From Streptomyces chartreusis (GTDB lineage: Bacteria > Actinomycetota > Actinomycetes > Streptomycetales > Streptomycetaceae): a stretch of 64,000 nucleotides of DNA. Made by a program: the position numbers and the translations under genes. The notes under the pieces were generated by a model. The model ran no database searches and was not told where the DNA came from. It was given only the letters and a program-made list of their open reading frames with translations. Positions 1 to 9,226 of this stretch are shown here, in pieces; within the stretch, counting starts at the first letter, position 1; every line of letters starts with the position of its first letter. The stretch lies in contig NZ_CP023689.1 in NCBI RefSeq assembly GCF_008704715.1, forward strand, positions 7,254,001 to 7,318,000, in the 5' to 3' direction.

Positions 1-1650
1 CCCGACTCCGGGAACCAGGGCACGCCCCGCCCCTCACTTCGCCCTGACGCCGGTACGCCCGGTACGCTCACCGCCGTGCCACACGCTGATCAGTCCCAAA
101 CCACCCAGAAGGGGCATCCTGTGACATATCCGGGACCGCCCAGGCCGGCGCAGGTCTCCGCCACACCCCTCGCGGAACTTGCCGACCAGCTGGGTGTTCC
201 CGCGCCGGAACAGCAGGACGGCTCCGCCGAGGTCACGGGCATCACCCATGACTCGCGAGCCGTCCGCCCCGGCGATCTGTACGCCGCCCTCCCGGGTGCC
301 CGTATGCACGGCGCCGACTTCGTCGCGCAGGCCGCGGGCCTCGGCGCGGTCGCCGTGCTGACCGACCCGACCGGCGCCGAACGCGCCGCGGAGACGGGGC
401 TGCCGGTCCTTGTCGTCGAGGATCCGCGCGGGCGGATGGGTGAACTGGCGGCCACGATCTACGGCCACCCCGGCCGCGATCTGCTCCAGATCGGCATCAC
501 CGGCACCTCCGGCAAGACCACCACCGCCTATCTCGTCGAGGGCGGCCTGAAGACGCTCAGGTCGACCGGCCTCATCGGCACGGTCGAGATGCGCATCGGC
601 GACGAGCGCATCAAGTCCGAGCGGACCACCCCCGAAGCCACCGACCTCCAGGCGCTGTTCGCCGTCATGCGCGAGCGCGGCGTCGACGCGGTCGCCATGG
701 AGGTCTCCAGCCATGCCCTGGTCCTCGGCCGGGTCGACGGCTGCGTCTTCGACATCGCGGTGTTCACCAACCTCAGCCCGGAGCACATGGAGTTCCACTC
801 CGACATGGAGGACTACTTCGGGGCGAAGGCGCAGCTGTTCACCCCGAAGCGCAGCAGGCTCGGCGTGGTCAACCTCGACGACGAGTACGGCCGCCGGCTG
901 GCCGAGGAGGCCACCGTCCCGGTCGTCACCTTCTCCGCCGAGGGCCACCCCGACGCCGACTGGCGCGCCGAGGACGTCCAGGTCGGCCCGATGGACGCCA
1001 CGTTCACCGTGATCGGCCCCAAGGGCGAGCGCATCGCCGCCACTTCGCCGCTGCCGGGCCCCTTCAACGTGGCGAACACCCTCGCCGCCATCGTCGCCCT
1101 GGCCGCCGCCGGCCTCGACGCGCAGACCGCGGCCGACGGCGTGGCCGCCGTACCGGGTGTGCCGGGCCGCCTGGAGCGGGTGGACGCCGGACAGCCGTAT
1201 CTCGCGGTCGTGGACTACGCCCACAAGACCGACGCCGTCGAGTCGGTCCTCAAGGCGCTGCGCAAGGTCACCGAGGGCCGGGTGCACGTCGTGCTCGGCT
1301 GCGGCGGGGACCGTGACAAAACCAAGCGGGAGCCGATGGGCGCGGCCGCGGCCAGGCTCGCCGACACCGCCGTACTGACCTCCGACAACCCCCGCTCTGA
1401 GGACCCCCTCGCGATCCTTGCAACCATGCTGCAGGGCGCGGCGTCCGTGCCGGTACACGAGCGTGGCGAGGTCCAGGTCTTCGAGGACCGGGCAGCCGCG
1501 ATCGCCGCGGCCGTCGCGCGCGCCCAGCCCGGCGACACGGTGCTGGTCGCGGGCAAGGGCCATGAGCAGGGCCAGGACATCGCCGGAGTGGTCCGTCCCT
1601 TCGACGACCGCCAGGTGCTTCGCGAAGCTATCCAGAAGACCCAGGGATGA
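1..1650 (+). CDS. murE: UDP-N-acetylmuramoyl-tripeptide synthetase MurE, 5' end open at window edge
   Basis: Cytoplasmic Mur ligase that adds the third residue (a diaminopimelate, LL-form in Streptomyces) to UDP-MurNAc-L-Ala-D-Glu. The ATP-binding motif GTSGKTTT lies at about nt 504 and the ligand-binding DNPR motif at about nt 1386, as expected for the family. The reading frame is open to base 1 and the first 75 bases are GC-rich at third positions, so the annotated start may lie outside the window. Inside it, GTG at 121 has a good ribosome site (AGAAGGGG, 6 bases away) and would give 509 residues. GTG at 76 has no such site. murF follows after 4 bases. Confidence 0.95.
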   Translation, partial: PDSGNQGTPRPSLRPDAGTPGTLTAVPHADQSQTTQKGHPVTYPGPPRPAQVSATPLAELADQLGVPAPEQQDGSAEVTGITHDSRAVRPGDLYAALPGARMHGADFVAQAAGLGAVAVLTDPTGAERAAETGLPVLVVEDPRGRMGELAATIYGHPGRDLLQIGITGTSGKTTTAYLVEGGLKTLRSTGLIGTVEMRIGDERIKSERTTPEATDLQALFAVMRERGVDAVAMEVSSHALVLGRVDGCVFDIAVFTNLSPEHMEFHSDMEDYFGAKAQLFTPKRSRLGVVNLDDEYGRRLAEEATVPVVTFSAEGHPDADWRAEDVQVGPMDATFTVIGPKGERIAATSPLPGPFNVANTLAAIVALAAAGLDAQTAADGVAAVPGVPGRLERVDAGQPYLAVVDYAHKTDAVESVLKALRKVTEGRVHVVLGCGGDRDKTKREPMGAAAARLADTAVLTSDNPRSEDPLAILATMLQGAASVPVHERGEVQVFEDRAAAIAAAVARAQPGDTVLVAGKGHEQGQDIAGVVRPFDDRQVLREAIQKTQG

Positions 1651-1654
1651 ACTT

Positions 1655-3076
1655 GTGATCGCCCTCTCTCTCGCCGAGATCGCAGAAGTCGTCGGCGGGC
1701 AGACGCACGACATACCGGATCCGTCGGTCCATGTCACCGGATCCGTCGTCCGGGACTCCCGTGAAGTGGAGCCCGGCAGCCTCTTCGTCGCCTTCGTCGG
1801 CGAGCGCGTGGACGGGCACGACTACGCGGAGGCCGTCGTCGCGGCCGGCGCGGTCGCCGTCCTCGGCTCGCGGCCGGTGGGTGTGCCCGCGATCGTCGTG
1901 GCGGACGTGCAGAAGGCGCTCGGCGCCCTCGCCCGCCATGTCGTCCGGCGGCTCGGCGCGACCCTCGTGGCGCTGACCGGCTCGGCCGGCAAGACCAGCA
2001 CCAAGGACCTGATCGCCCAGGTGCTCCAGAGCAAGGCGCCCACCGTGTTCACGCCGGGCTCGCTCAACAACGAGATCGGGCTGCCGCTGACCGCCCTCAG
2101 CGCCACCAAGGAGACGAAGTTCCTCGTGCTGGAGATGGGCGCGCGGGGCATCGGCCACATCCGCTACCTCGCCGGTCTGACACCGCCGAGGATCGGCCTC
2201 GTCCTCAACGTCGGGACCGCCCACATCGGTGAGTTCGGCGGCCGCGAGCAGATCGCACAGGCCAAGGGCGAACTCGTGGAGAGCCTGCCGGAGGACGGCG
2301 CCGCGATCCTCAACGCCGACGATCCCCTCGTACGGGCCATGGCGTCCCGTACGAAGGCGAAGGTGCTTCTTTTCGGAGAGTCCGGCGAAGCGGACGTACG
2401 CGCCGAGAACGTGCGACTCACGGACAGCGGACAGCCTTCCTTCATGCTTCACACACCCTCCGGGTGCAGCGATGTGACCATGCGCCTGTACGGTGAGCAC
2501 CACGTGTCGAACGCGCTCGCCGCGGCCGCCGTCGCCCATGAGCTGGGCATGTCCGCGGAAGAGATCGCCACCGCGCTCTCCGAGGCGGGCTCCCTCTCCC
2601 GCTGGCGTATGGAGGTCACCGAGCGCCCGGACGGCGTGACCATCGTCAACGACGCCTACAACGCGAACCCCGAGTCCATGCGGGCCGCCCTCAGGGCGCT
2701 GGCTGCCATGGGCGGCGCCTCACGGGCAAAGGGGGGTCGTACGTGGGCGGTGCTCGGCAAGATGGCCGAGCTCGGGGACGAGGCGCTCGCCGAGCACGAC
2801 GCGGTCGGACGGCTCGCCGTCCGGCTCAACGTCAGCAAGCTCGTCGCGGTCGGGGGCAGGGAAGCGTCCTGGCTGCAACTGGGCGCATATAACGAGGGTT
2901 CGTGGGGTGAGGAGTCGGTGCACGTGTCCGACGCACAGGCGGCGGTCGACCTGTTGCGCAGCGAGTTGCGCCCAGGGGACGTCGTGCTCGTGAAGGCGTC
3001 CCGTTCGGTGGGTCTTGAGAGCATCGCCGAAGCGCTGCTCGCGGGCGGCGCCCAGGGTGAGGTCGACGCCCGATGA
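1655..3076 (+). CDS. murF: UDP-N-acetylmuramoyl-tripeptide--D-alanyl-D-alanine ligase MurF
   Basis: Adds D-Ala-D-Ala to UDP-MurNAc-tripeptide, the last cytoplasmic step before the lipid stage. The 473-residue protein has the usual N-terminal domain, an ATP-binding GSAGKTS motif near residue 109, and the C-terminal ligase domain with NDAYNANPESM. The frame is open upstream inside murE, but GTG at 1655 is preceded by AGGGA and begins the conserved IALSLAEIAEVVGG sequence, so I start there. It lies 4 bases after the murE stop and overlaps mraY by 4 bases (ATGA), so it is part of one tightly coupled dcw operon. Confidence 0.95.
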   Translation: MIALSLAEIAEVVGGQTHDIPDPSVHVTGSVVRDSREVEPGSLFVAFVGERVDGHDYAEAVVAAGAVAVLGSRPVGVPAIVVADVQKALGALARHVVRRLGATLVALTGSAGKTSTKDLIAQVLQSKAPTVFTPGSLNNEIGLPLTALSATKETKFLVLEMGARGIGHIRYLAGLTPPRIGLVLNVGTAHIGEFGGREQIAQAKGELVESLPEDGAAILNADDPLVRAMASRTKAKVLLFGESGEADVRAENVRLTDSGQPSFMLHTPSGCSDVTMRLYGEHHVSNALAAAAVAHELGMSAEEIATALSEAGSLSRWRMEVTERPDGVTIVNDAYNANPESMRAALRALAAMGGASRAKGGRTWAVLGKMAELGDEALAEHDAVGRLAVRLNVSKLVAVGGREASWLQLGAYNEGSWGEESVHVSDAQAAVDLLRSELRPGDVVLVKASRSVGLESIAEALLAGGAQGEVDAR

Positions 3077-4146
3077 TGAATCAGATCCTGTTCGCGGGTG
3101 TCATCGGGCTCTTCCTGACACTGATCGGCACCCCGCTGCTGATCAAGCTCCTCGCCCGCAAGGGCTACGGCCAGTACATCCGCGACGACGGCCCGCGCGA
3201 GCACGCCAGCAAGCGCGGTACGCCGACCATGGGTGGTATCGCCTTCATCCTCGCCACGATCGTGGCGTACTTCCTGTCGAAGGTGATCACCGGAAAGCCG
3301 GTGACCTACTCGGGCCTGCTGGTGCTCGGCCTGATGGGCGGCATGGGCCTGGTCGGCTTCCTGGACGACTACATCAAGATCGTCAAGCGTCGTTCGCTGG
3401 GTCTGCGGGCCAAGGCCAAGATGGCCGGCCAGCTGCTCGGCGGTATCGCCTTCGCGGTGCTCTCGCTCCAGTTCGCGGACAACCGCGGCAACACCCCGGC
3501 CTCCACCAAGCTCTCTTTCGTGCAGGACTTCGGCTGGTCCATCGGCCCGGTGCTGTTCGTGGTCTGGGCGCTGTTCATGATCCTCGCCATGTCGAACGGC
3601 GTGAATCTGACGGACGGTCTGGACGGCCTCGCCACCGGCGCCTCCGTGCTGGTCTTCGGCGCCTACACCTTCATCGGCGTATGGCAGTTCCAGGAGTCCT
3701 GCGCCAACGCGCAGACCCTGACCAACCCGGGCGCCTGTTACGAAGTGCGAGATCCACTCGACCTCGCCGTCGTCTCCTCGGCACTGATGGGTGCCTGCCT
3801 CGGCTTCCTGTGGTGGAACACCTCGCCGGCCAAGATCTTCATGGGCGACACCGGTTCGCTGGCCCTCGGCGGCGCGCTCGCCGGTCTCGCCATCTGCTCG
3901 CGCACCGAGCTGCTGCTCGCCATCCTCGGCGGCCTGTTCGTGCTGATCACCATGTCGGTGGTCATCCAGGTCGGCTCCTTCCGCCTTACCGGCAAGCGTG
4001 TCTTCCGAATGGCGCCACTCCAGCACCACTTCGAGCTCAAAGGCTGGTCAGAAGTGCTCGTAGTGGTCCGCTTCTGGATCATTCAGGGCATCTGTGTGAT
4101 CGTCGGACTGGGCCTCTTCTATGCGGGATGGGCAGCGGACAAGTGA
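3073..4146 (+). CDS. mraY: phospho-N-acetylmuramoyl-pentapeptide-transferase MraY
   Basis: Polytopic membrane enzyme that moves phospho-MurNAc-pentapeptide onto undecaprenyl phosphate to make lipid I. At 357 residues it has the family length and about ten membrane segments. Hallmarks are the DDY pair near residue 98, NLTDGLDG near 177, MGDTGS near 257 and the HHFE loop near 318, which form the Mg2+ and nucleotide site. Two ATG codons stand in tandem at 3073 and 3076, and the first overlaps the murF stop (ATGA). The 3' end overlaps the likely murD start. Confidence 0.97.
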   Translation: MMNQILFAGVIGLFLTLIGTPLLIKLLARKGYGQYIRDDGPREHASKRGTPTMGGIAFILATIVAYFLSKVITGKPVTYSGLLVLGLMGGMGLVGFLDDYIKIVKRRSLGLRAKAKMAGQLLGGIAFAVLSLQFADNRGNTPASTKLSFVQDFGWSIGPVLFVVWALFMILAMSNGVNLTDGLDGLATGASVLVFGAYTFIGVWQFQESCANAQTLTNPGACYEVRDPLDLAVVSSALMGACLGFLWWNTSPAKIFMGDTGSLALGGALAGLAICSRTELLLAILGGLFVLITMSVVIQVGSFRLTGKRVFRMAPLQHHFELKGWSEVLVVVRFWIIQGICVIVGLGLFYAGWAADK

Positions 4147-5552
4147 CCGACTGGCAGGGGAAGAACGTCACCGTCGCCGGGCTCGGCGTCTCCGGGATCC
4201 CGGCGGCCAAGGTGCTGCACGGCCTCGGCGCGAAGGTCACCGTCGTCAACGACGGCGACGACGCACGCGCGCGTGCCCAGGCGGCCGAACTCGAGGCGCT
4301 GGGCATCGCCGTGCGCCTCGGTGACGGGGCGACCCTGCCCGAAGGCACCGAACTCGTCGTCACCGCGCCCGGCTGGAAGCCGGACAAGCCGCTGTTCACG
4401 GCGGCCCGGGAAGCGGGCGTCGACATCTGGGGCGACGTCGAGCTCGCCTGGCGGCTGCGCGGCCCGGACGCCGCGCCCTGGCTCGCCGTCACCGGCACCA
4501 ACGGCAAGACCACGACCGTCCAGATGCTCGCCGAGATCCTGAAGGCGGCGGGCCTGCGCACCGCCGCCGTGGGCAACATCGGCGTCTCGTTGCTGGACGC
4601 GGTGCTCGGCGAGGAGCAGTACGACGTCCTCGCCGTGGAGTTGTCCAGTTACCAGCTCCACTGGGCGCCCTCGCTGCGGGCACACTCGGCTGCCGTGCTG
4701 AACCTCGCGCCCGACCACCTCGACTGGCACGGCTCCATGGAGGCGTACGCCGCCGACAAGGGCCGTATCTACGAGGGCAACCGCGTCGCCTGCGTCTACA
4801 ACGTCGCCGACAAGGCGACCGAGGACCTGGTGCGCGAGGCGGACGTCGAGGAGGGCTGCCGGGCCATCGGCTTCACCCTCGGCGCCCCGGCCCCCTCCCA
4901 ACTCGGCGTCGTCGACGGCATCCTCGTCGACCGCGCCTTCGTCGAGAACCGGCAGAAGAGCGCCCAGGAGCTCGCCGAGGTCTCCGATGTCAACCCGCCG
5001 GCCCCGCACAACATCGCCAACGCCCTTGCGGCGGCGGCCCTCGCCCGGGCCTTCGGGGTGCCTCCCAAGGCCGTACGGGACGGTCTGCGGGCCTTCACCC
5101 CGGACGCCCACCGCATCGCTCACGTGGCGGACGTCGCCGGGGTCTCCTACGTCGACGACTCCAAGGCGACCAACACGCACGCGGCGGAAGCCTCGTTGGC
5201 GGCGTACGAGTCCATCGTGTGGATCGCGGGCGGCCTCGCCAAGGGCGCCGTCTTCGAGGAACTGGTCGCCAAGTCGGCCGGGAACCTGCGGGCGGCCGTC
5301 CTCATGGGCGCCGATCGTGCCCTGATCCGGGAAGCCCTCGCGCGACACGCGCCGGAAGTACCCGTCGTCGACCTCGACCGGACCGACACTGGGGCGATGC
5401 TCGCGGCAGTCCAGGAGGCGCAGCGGCTCGCCCGGCCCGGTGACACGGTGCTCCTCGCCCCCGCGTGTGCCTCGATGGACATGTTCGCCAACTACAACCA
5501 GCGCGGTGACGCGTTCGCGGAAGCGGTTCGCGAACTCGGCGCGGGCGCCTGA
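4143..5552 (+). CDS. murD: UDP-N-acetylmuramoylalanine--D-glutamate ligase MurD
   Basis: Cytoplasmic ligase that adds D-glutamate to UDP-MurNAc-L-Ala. The protein (about 469 residues) opens with a Rossmann-like VTVAGLGVSG segment, has the ATP motif GTNGKTTT near residue 117 and the C-terminal DDSKATNTHA signature near 337. I chose GTG at 4143 because it overlaps the mraY stop as GTGA, a coupling geometry used repeatedly in this window. ATG at 4128 in the same frame is a real alternative and adds five residues. About 100 bases separate it from ftsW. Confidence 0.95.
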   Translation: MTDWQGKNVTVAGLGVSGIPAAKVLHGLGAKVTVVNDGDDARARAQAAELEALGIAVRLGDGATLPEGTELVVTAPGWKPDKPLFTAAREAGVDIWGDVELAWRLRGPDAAPWLAVTGTNGKTTTVQMLAEILKAAGLRTAAVGNIGVSLLDAVLGEEQYDVLAVELSSYQLHWAPSLRAHSAAVLNLAPDHLDWHGSMEAYAADKGRIYEGNRVACVYNVADKATEDLVREADVEEGCRAIGFTLGAPAPSQLGVVDGILVDRAFVENRQKSAQELAEVSDVNPPAPHNIANALAAAALARAFGVPPKAVRDGLRAFTPDAHRIAHVADVAGVSYVDDSKATNTHAAEASLAAYESIVWIAGGLAKGAVFEELVAKSAGNLRAAVLMGADRALIREALARHAPEVPVVDLDRTDTGAMLAAVQEAQRLARPGDTVLLAPACASMDMFANYNQRGDAFAEAVRELGAGA

Positions 5553-5655
5553 CGGCGGGTCTCGGCCACAGCGGGTGCTTCGGGACCCTTGGAGGGACGC
5601 GTGACTCGGATGTGGCCGGACAGTTCGTACGCCCACGGCGAAGCGGTGAGCGCCG

Positions 5656-7017
5656 ATGCCCGGTAGCCGTACGGGCCGGCCGCCCGTGCAGCGGGCCGTT
5701 CGGCGGCCCGCGACGACGGGGCCGCCGCGCGACAACCCGGTACGGCGGCTCTACACACGTCTGCAGCGGGCGTGGGACCGGCCGCTGACCGCCTACTACC
5801 TGATCCTCGGCGGCAGCCTGCTGATCACGGTGCTCGGTCTGGTGATGGTCTACTCGGCCTCCCAGATCACCGCGCTCCAGATGTCGCTGCCCGGGTCGTA
5901 CTTCTTCCGCAAGCAGCTGCTGGCAGCGGTGATCGGCGCCGGGCTGCTCTTCGCGGCCTCCCGGATGCCGGTGAAACTGCACCGGGCGCTGGCCTACCCG
6001 ATCCTCGCGGGCGCCGTCTTCATGATGGCGCTGGTGCAGGTGCCGGGGATAGGAGTCGCGGTCAACGGCAACCAGAACTGGATCGCCCTCGGCGGCTCCT
6101 TCCAGATCCAGCCCAGTGAGTTCGGCAAGCTCGCGCTCGTGCTGTGGGGCGCCGACCTGATCGCCCGCAAGCAGGACAAGAAGCTGCTGAACCAGTGGAA
6201 GCACATGCTGGTGCCGCTCGTGCCGGTCGCCTTCATGCTGCTCGGGCTGATCATGCTCGGCGGCGACATGGGTACGGCGATCATCCTGTCGGCGATCCTG
6301 TTCGGCCTGCTGTGGCTGGCGGGGGCCCCGACCAGGCTGTTCGTGGGCGTCCTTTCGGTCGCCGGACTGATCGGGCTGCTCCTGATCAAGACCAGCGCCA
6401 ACCGGATGGCCCGCCTCCAGTGCCTGGGCGCCACCGAACCGCGCAGCGGCGCCGTCGACTGCTGGCAGGCGGTGCACGGCATCTACGCGCTCGCATCCGG
6501 CGGAATCTTCGGCTCCGGGCTCGGTGCGAGTGTGGAGAAATGGGGCCAACTACCCGAAGCCCACACCGACTTCATCTTCGCCGTCACAGGTGAGGAACTG
6601 GGCCTGGCGGGGACGCTGTCGGTGCTCGCCCTCTTCGCGGCTCTAGGCTATGCGGGTATCCGCGTGGCCGGACGCACGGAGGACCCCTTCGTGAGGTACG
6701 CCGCGGGAGGCGTGACCACCTGGATCACCGCGCAAGCCGTGATCAACATCGGTGCGGTGCTCGGCCTGCTGCCGATCGCCGGCGTCCCCCTGCCGCTGTT
6801 CTCGTACGGAGGGTCCGCCCTGTTGCCGACCATGTTCGCCATCGGGCTGCTCATCGCCTTCGCACGCGACGAGCCCGCTGCGCGGGCAGCGCTTTCCGTG
6901 CGGCAACCCCGCTTTGGTAGAAAGCGTGCGGGAGGCGCCGTGCGTGATAGGGGGCCTCGGAGATGGAACACGATGCGACGGCGTGCCTCGGCGGCGCGTT
7001 CGTCCGGAGAGCGGTGA
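5656..7017 (+). CDS. ftsW: lipid II polymerase FtsW (SEDS family)
   Basis: Septal SEDS-family glycosyltransferase that polymerises lipid II with a partner class-B PBP (FtsI, expected just upstream of the window). It has a basic, proline-rich cytoplasmic N terminus of about 45 residues, then about ten membrane segments. The extracellular loop signature AHTDFIFAVTGEELG is near residue 300, and a basic C-terminal tail follows. In-frame starts upstream were not found, so ATG at 5656 is used. Position between murD and murG is the standard actinobacterial dcw order, which favours FtsW over the related RodA. Confidence 0.93.
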   Translation: MPGSRTGRPPVQRAVRRPATTGPPRDNPVRRLYTRLQRAWDRPLTAYYLILGGSLLITVLGLVMVYSASQITALQMSLPGSYFFRKQLLAAVIGAGLLFAASRMPVKLHRALAYPILAGAVFMMALVQVPGIGVAVNGNQNWIALGGSFQIQPSEFGKLALVLWGADLIARKQDKKLLNQWKHMLVPLVPVAFMLLGLIMLGGDMGTAIILSAILFGLLWLAGAPTRLFVGVLSVAGLIGLLLIKTSANRMARLQCLGATEPRSGAVDCWQAVHGIYALASGGIFGSGLGASVEKWGQLPEAHTDFIFAVTGEELGLAGTLSVLALFAALGYAGIRVAGRTEDPFVRYAAGGVTTWITAQAVINIGAVLGLLPIAGVPLPLFSYGGSALLPTMFAIGLLIAFARDEPAARAALSVRQPRFGRKRAGGAVRDRGPRRWNTMRRRASAARSSGER

Positions 7018-7023
7018 ATTTCG

Positions 7024-8118
7024 GTGCATGTCGTACTCGCCGGTGGGGGGACCGCCGGCCACATCGAGCCCGCGCTCGCCCTCGCGGACGCCCTGCGCAG
7101 GCAGGACCCGACCGTGGGGATCACGGCCCTGGGCACGGAGCGCGGCCTGGAGACCAAGCTGGTGCCGCAGCGCGGCTATGAACTCGCGCTGATCCCGGCG
7201 GTACCGCTGCCGCGCAAGCCCACTCCCGAGCTGATCACCGTCCCGGGCCGGCTGCGGGGGACGATCAAGGCGACCGAGCAGATCCTGGAGCGCACCAAGG
7301 CGGACGCCGTGGTCGGCTTCGGCGGCTATGTCGCCCTGCCCGGCTACCTCGCCGCCAAGCGCCTGGGTGTGCCGATCATCATCCACGAGGCCAACGCCCG
7401 CCCGGGCCTGGCCAACAAGATCGGCTCGCGCTACGCCGCCCAGGTCGCCGTCGCCACGCCGGACAGCAAGCTGCGCAACTCCCGCTACATCGGCATCCCG
7501 CTGCGCCACACCATCGCCACCCTGGACCGGGCCGCCCGCCGCCCCGAGGCCCGTGCGATGTTCGGGCTCGACCCGAACCTGCCGACGCTGCTGGTCTCCG
7601 GCGGCTCGCAGGGCGCGCGGCGGCTGAACGAGGTCGTCCAGCAGGTCGCGCCCTGGCTCCAGCAGGCCGGGATCCAGATCCTGCACGCGGTCGGTCCGAA
7701 GAACGAACTGCCGCAGGTGCATCAGATGCCGGGGATGCCCCCCTACATCCCGGTAAGTTACTTGGACCGGATGGACCTCGCGTACGCCGCGGCCGACATG
7801 ATGCTCTGCCGCGCGGGCGCGATGACCGTCGCCGAACTCTCCGCCGTCGGACTCCCGGCCGCCTACGTCCCGCTGCCCATCGGCAACGGCGAACAGCGGC
7901 TGAACGCCCAGCCGGTGGTCAAGGCCGGCGGCGGACTGCTGGTCGACGACGCGGAACTCACGCCCGAATGGGTGCAGCAGACCGTCCTGCCCGTACTCGC
8001 CGACCCGCACCGGCTGTACGAGATGTCCCGCGCCGCAAGCGAATTCGGCCGCCGGGACGCCGACGACCTGCTCGTCGGCATGGTGTACGAGGCGATCGCC
8101 TCGCACCGCCGCCAGTAA
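7024..8118 (+). CDS. murG: UDP-GlcNAc--lipid I N-acetylglucosaminyltransferase MurG
   Basis: Peripheral membrane GT-B enzyme that adds GlcNAc to lipid I, forming lipid II. The 364-residue protein starts with GTG and shows the N-terminal glycine loop GGGTAGHIEPA (residues 6-16), HEANARPGLANK near residue 121, the second glycine loop GGSQGARRLNE near 193 and the UDP-site GEQRLNAQ near 289. It begins 6 bases after the ftsW stop and is followed 23 bases later by ftsQ, so it sits in the same operon. Confidence 0.97.
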   Translation: MHVVLAGGGTAGHIEPALALADALRRQDPTVGITALGTERGLETKLVPQRGYELALIPAVPLPRKPTPELITVPGRLRGTIKATEQILERTKADAVVGFGGYVALPGYLAAKRLGVPIIIHEANARPGLANKIGSRYAAQVAVATPDSKLRNSRYIGIPLRHTIATLDRAARRPEARAMFGLDPNLPTLLVSGGSQGARRLNEVVQQVAPWLQQAGIQILHAVGPKNELPQVHQMPGMPPYIPVSYLDRMDLAYAAADMMLCRAGAMTVAELSAVGLPAAYVPLPIGNGEQRLNAQPVVKAGGGLLVDDAELTPEWVQQTVLPVLADPHRLYEMSRAASEFGRRDADDLLVGMVYEAIASHRRQ

Positions 8119-8141
8119 CCGTGTGACGGAGGGCAGGGAGC

Positions 8142-8939
8142 GTGGCCGGACCGACGACCGCCGAGCGCGGTGAACGCAAGCAGGAGTCGTCCGACCCGCC
8201 CCTCGCCCGGCGGCGGTTGAGGCTGTCGCGTCTTCGTACGATCATCATCCTTACCGTCGTCCTGGTGCTCCTGGGCGCGGGCTCCGTGTGGCTGCTCTAC
8301 GGCTCCAAGTGGCTGCGCGTCGAGCGCGTATCGGTCGCGGGAACCCGGGTTCTGACGCCCGAGCAGGTCCTGGAGGCGGCCGACGCCCCCGTCGGGGCAC
8401 CGCTGATTTCCGTCGAAACCGATGCGATTGAGGCGCGCCTGCGCCGGAAATTGCCCCGAATTGACGAGGTTGACGTAGTCCGCTCCTGGCCCCATGGAAT
8501 CAGCCTGAAAGTGATGGAGCGTACTCCGGTTCTCATGGTGCAAAAAGGCGGAAAGTTCATCGAAGTGGACGATGAAGGTGTCCGTTTCGCCACGGTTTCC
8601 ACGCCGCCTAAAGGCGTTCCCGCACTGGAATTGACGGTGTCCCGGTCGAGCTCCGCCGCCGCGAGCCTGCGCCGCTTCGGAGAGGCTCGTCTGGTGCGCG
8701 AGGCGGTGCGGGTTGCCGACGCCATTCCGGCCGCCGTCCTGCACGACACCCTGGTCGTCAAGGTCCGTTCCTACGACGACATCTCGCTGGAGTTGCGCGA
8801 CGGCCGGACCGTCGTATGGGGGAGTGGCGAGAAGGGAGCCGCCAAGGCTCGCACACTCACCGCTCTCATGAAAGCCTCGCCGCGTGCGCGGTACTTCGAC
8901 GTGAGCGTTCCCACCGCCCCCGCGTCATCGGCGAGTTGA
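8142..8939 (+). CDS. ftsQ: cell division protein FtsQ
   Basis: Bitopic divisome protein that links septal synthesis enzymes with the inner ring. The 265-residue product has a basic cytoplasmic N terminus, one membrane helix (about residues 34-56) and an extracytoplasmic POTRA domain beginning LRVERVSVAGTRVL, then the FtsQ beta domain. The GTG start is preceded by GGAGGGCAGGGAGC. It is the last gene before the regulated ftsZ promoter region. Codons in the middle (about 8400-8640) are noticeably richer in A/T than the neighbouring genes. Confidence 0.92.
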   Translation: MAGPTTAERGERKQESSDPPLARRRLRLSRLRTIIILTVVLVLLGAGSVWLLYGSKWLRVERVSVAGTRVLTPEQVLEAADAPVGAPLISVETDAIEARLRRKLPRIDEVDVVRSWPHGISLKVMERTPVLMVQKGGKFIEVDDEGVRFATVSTPPKGVPALELTVSRSSSAAASLRRFGEARLVREAVRVADAIPAAVLHDTLVVKVRSYDDISLELRDGRTVVWGSGEKGAAKARTLTALMKASPRARYFDVSVPTAPASSAS

Positions 8940-8967
8940 CGCACATCTGCGCAGGCCAGCACCCTGG

Positions 8968-8998
8968 TTGGGCAGCGACATGGCTGATCACATAGGGT
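8968..8998 (+). promoter_or_regulatory. candidate distal ftsZ promoter
   Basis: TTGGGC at 8968-8973 and TAGGGT at 8993-8998 are separated by 19 bases, just after the ftsQ stop. The hexamers fit a housekeeping-type promoter for ftsZ, but the spacer is a little long. Inferred from sequence only; ftsZ in S. coelicolor is known to have several promoters in this interval. Confidence 0.45.
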
Positions 8999-9030
8999 GA
9001 AAAGAAAAACGGGAGGTTCGGCGTGTTCGT

Positions 9031-9060
9031 TGAACGTGCGCCACTTGTCGACTTAGTGTC
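9031..9060 (+). promoter_or_regulatory. candidate main ftsZ promoter
   Basis: TTGAAC at 9031-9036 and TAGTGT at 9055-9060 are spaced by 18 bases, about 170 bases upstream of ftsZ. This is the best sigma-70-type match in the interval. By position it may correspond to the sporulation-induced ftsZ promoter described in S. coelicolor. That identification is inference. Confidence 0.6.
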
Positions 9061-9084
9061 CTGTTCAGAAGACTTCAAGGAACA

Positions 9085-9120
9085 GACACACTGGTAACCC
9101 TAAACTTCAGGGTTAGGGTT
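9085..9120 (+). promoter_or_regulatory. GACAC motif and 8-bp inverted repeat in the ftsZ leader
   Basis: GACAC at 9085-9089 matches the core motif reported for the sporulation regulator WhiA, and lies just downstream of the expected start point of the 9031-9060 promoter. Next to it, AACCCTAA (9096-9103) and TTAGGGTT (9113-9120) form a perfect inverted repeat with a 9-base spacer. The TAGGGT at 9114-9119 could instead serve as a -10 hexamer of a third promoter. Confidence 0.5.
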
Positions 9121-9226
9121 CGGGTCGGCGCTACGGACCGTCCCATTCGGCATCAGTCGCCGGCTCCGGAAGCGCAGCGCTTCTTGTGAACCGACGACCC
9201 GTAACTCGAGGCGAGAGGCCTTCGAC

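Noticed and set aside
9096..9120. AACCCTAA/TTAGGGTT resembling telomeric repeat sequence
   Set aside because: Only one unit on each side; it is an inverted repeat in a bacterial promoter region, not a telomere.
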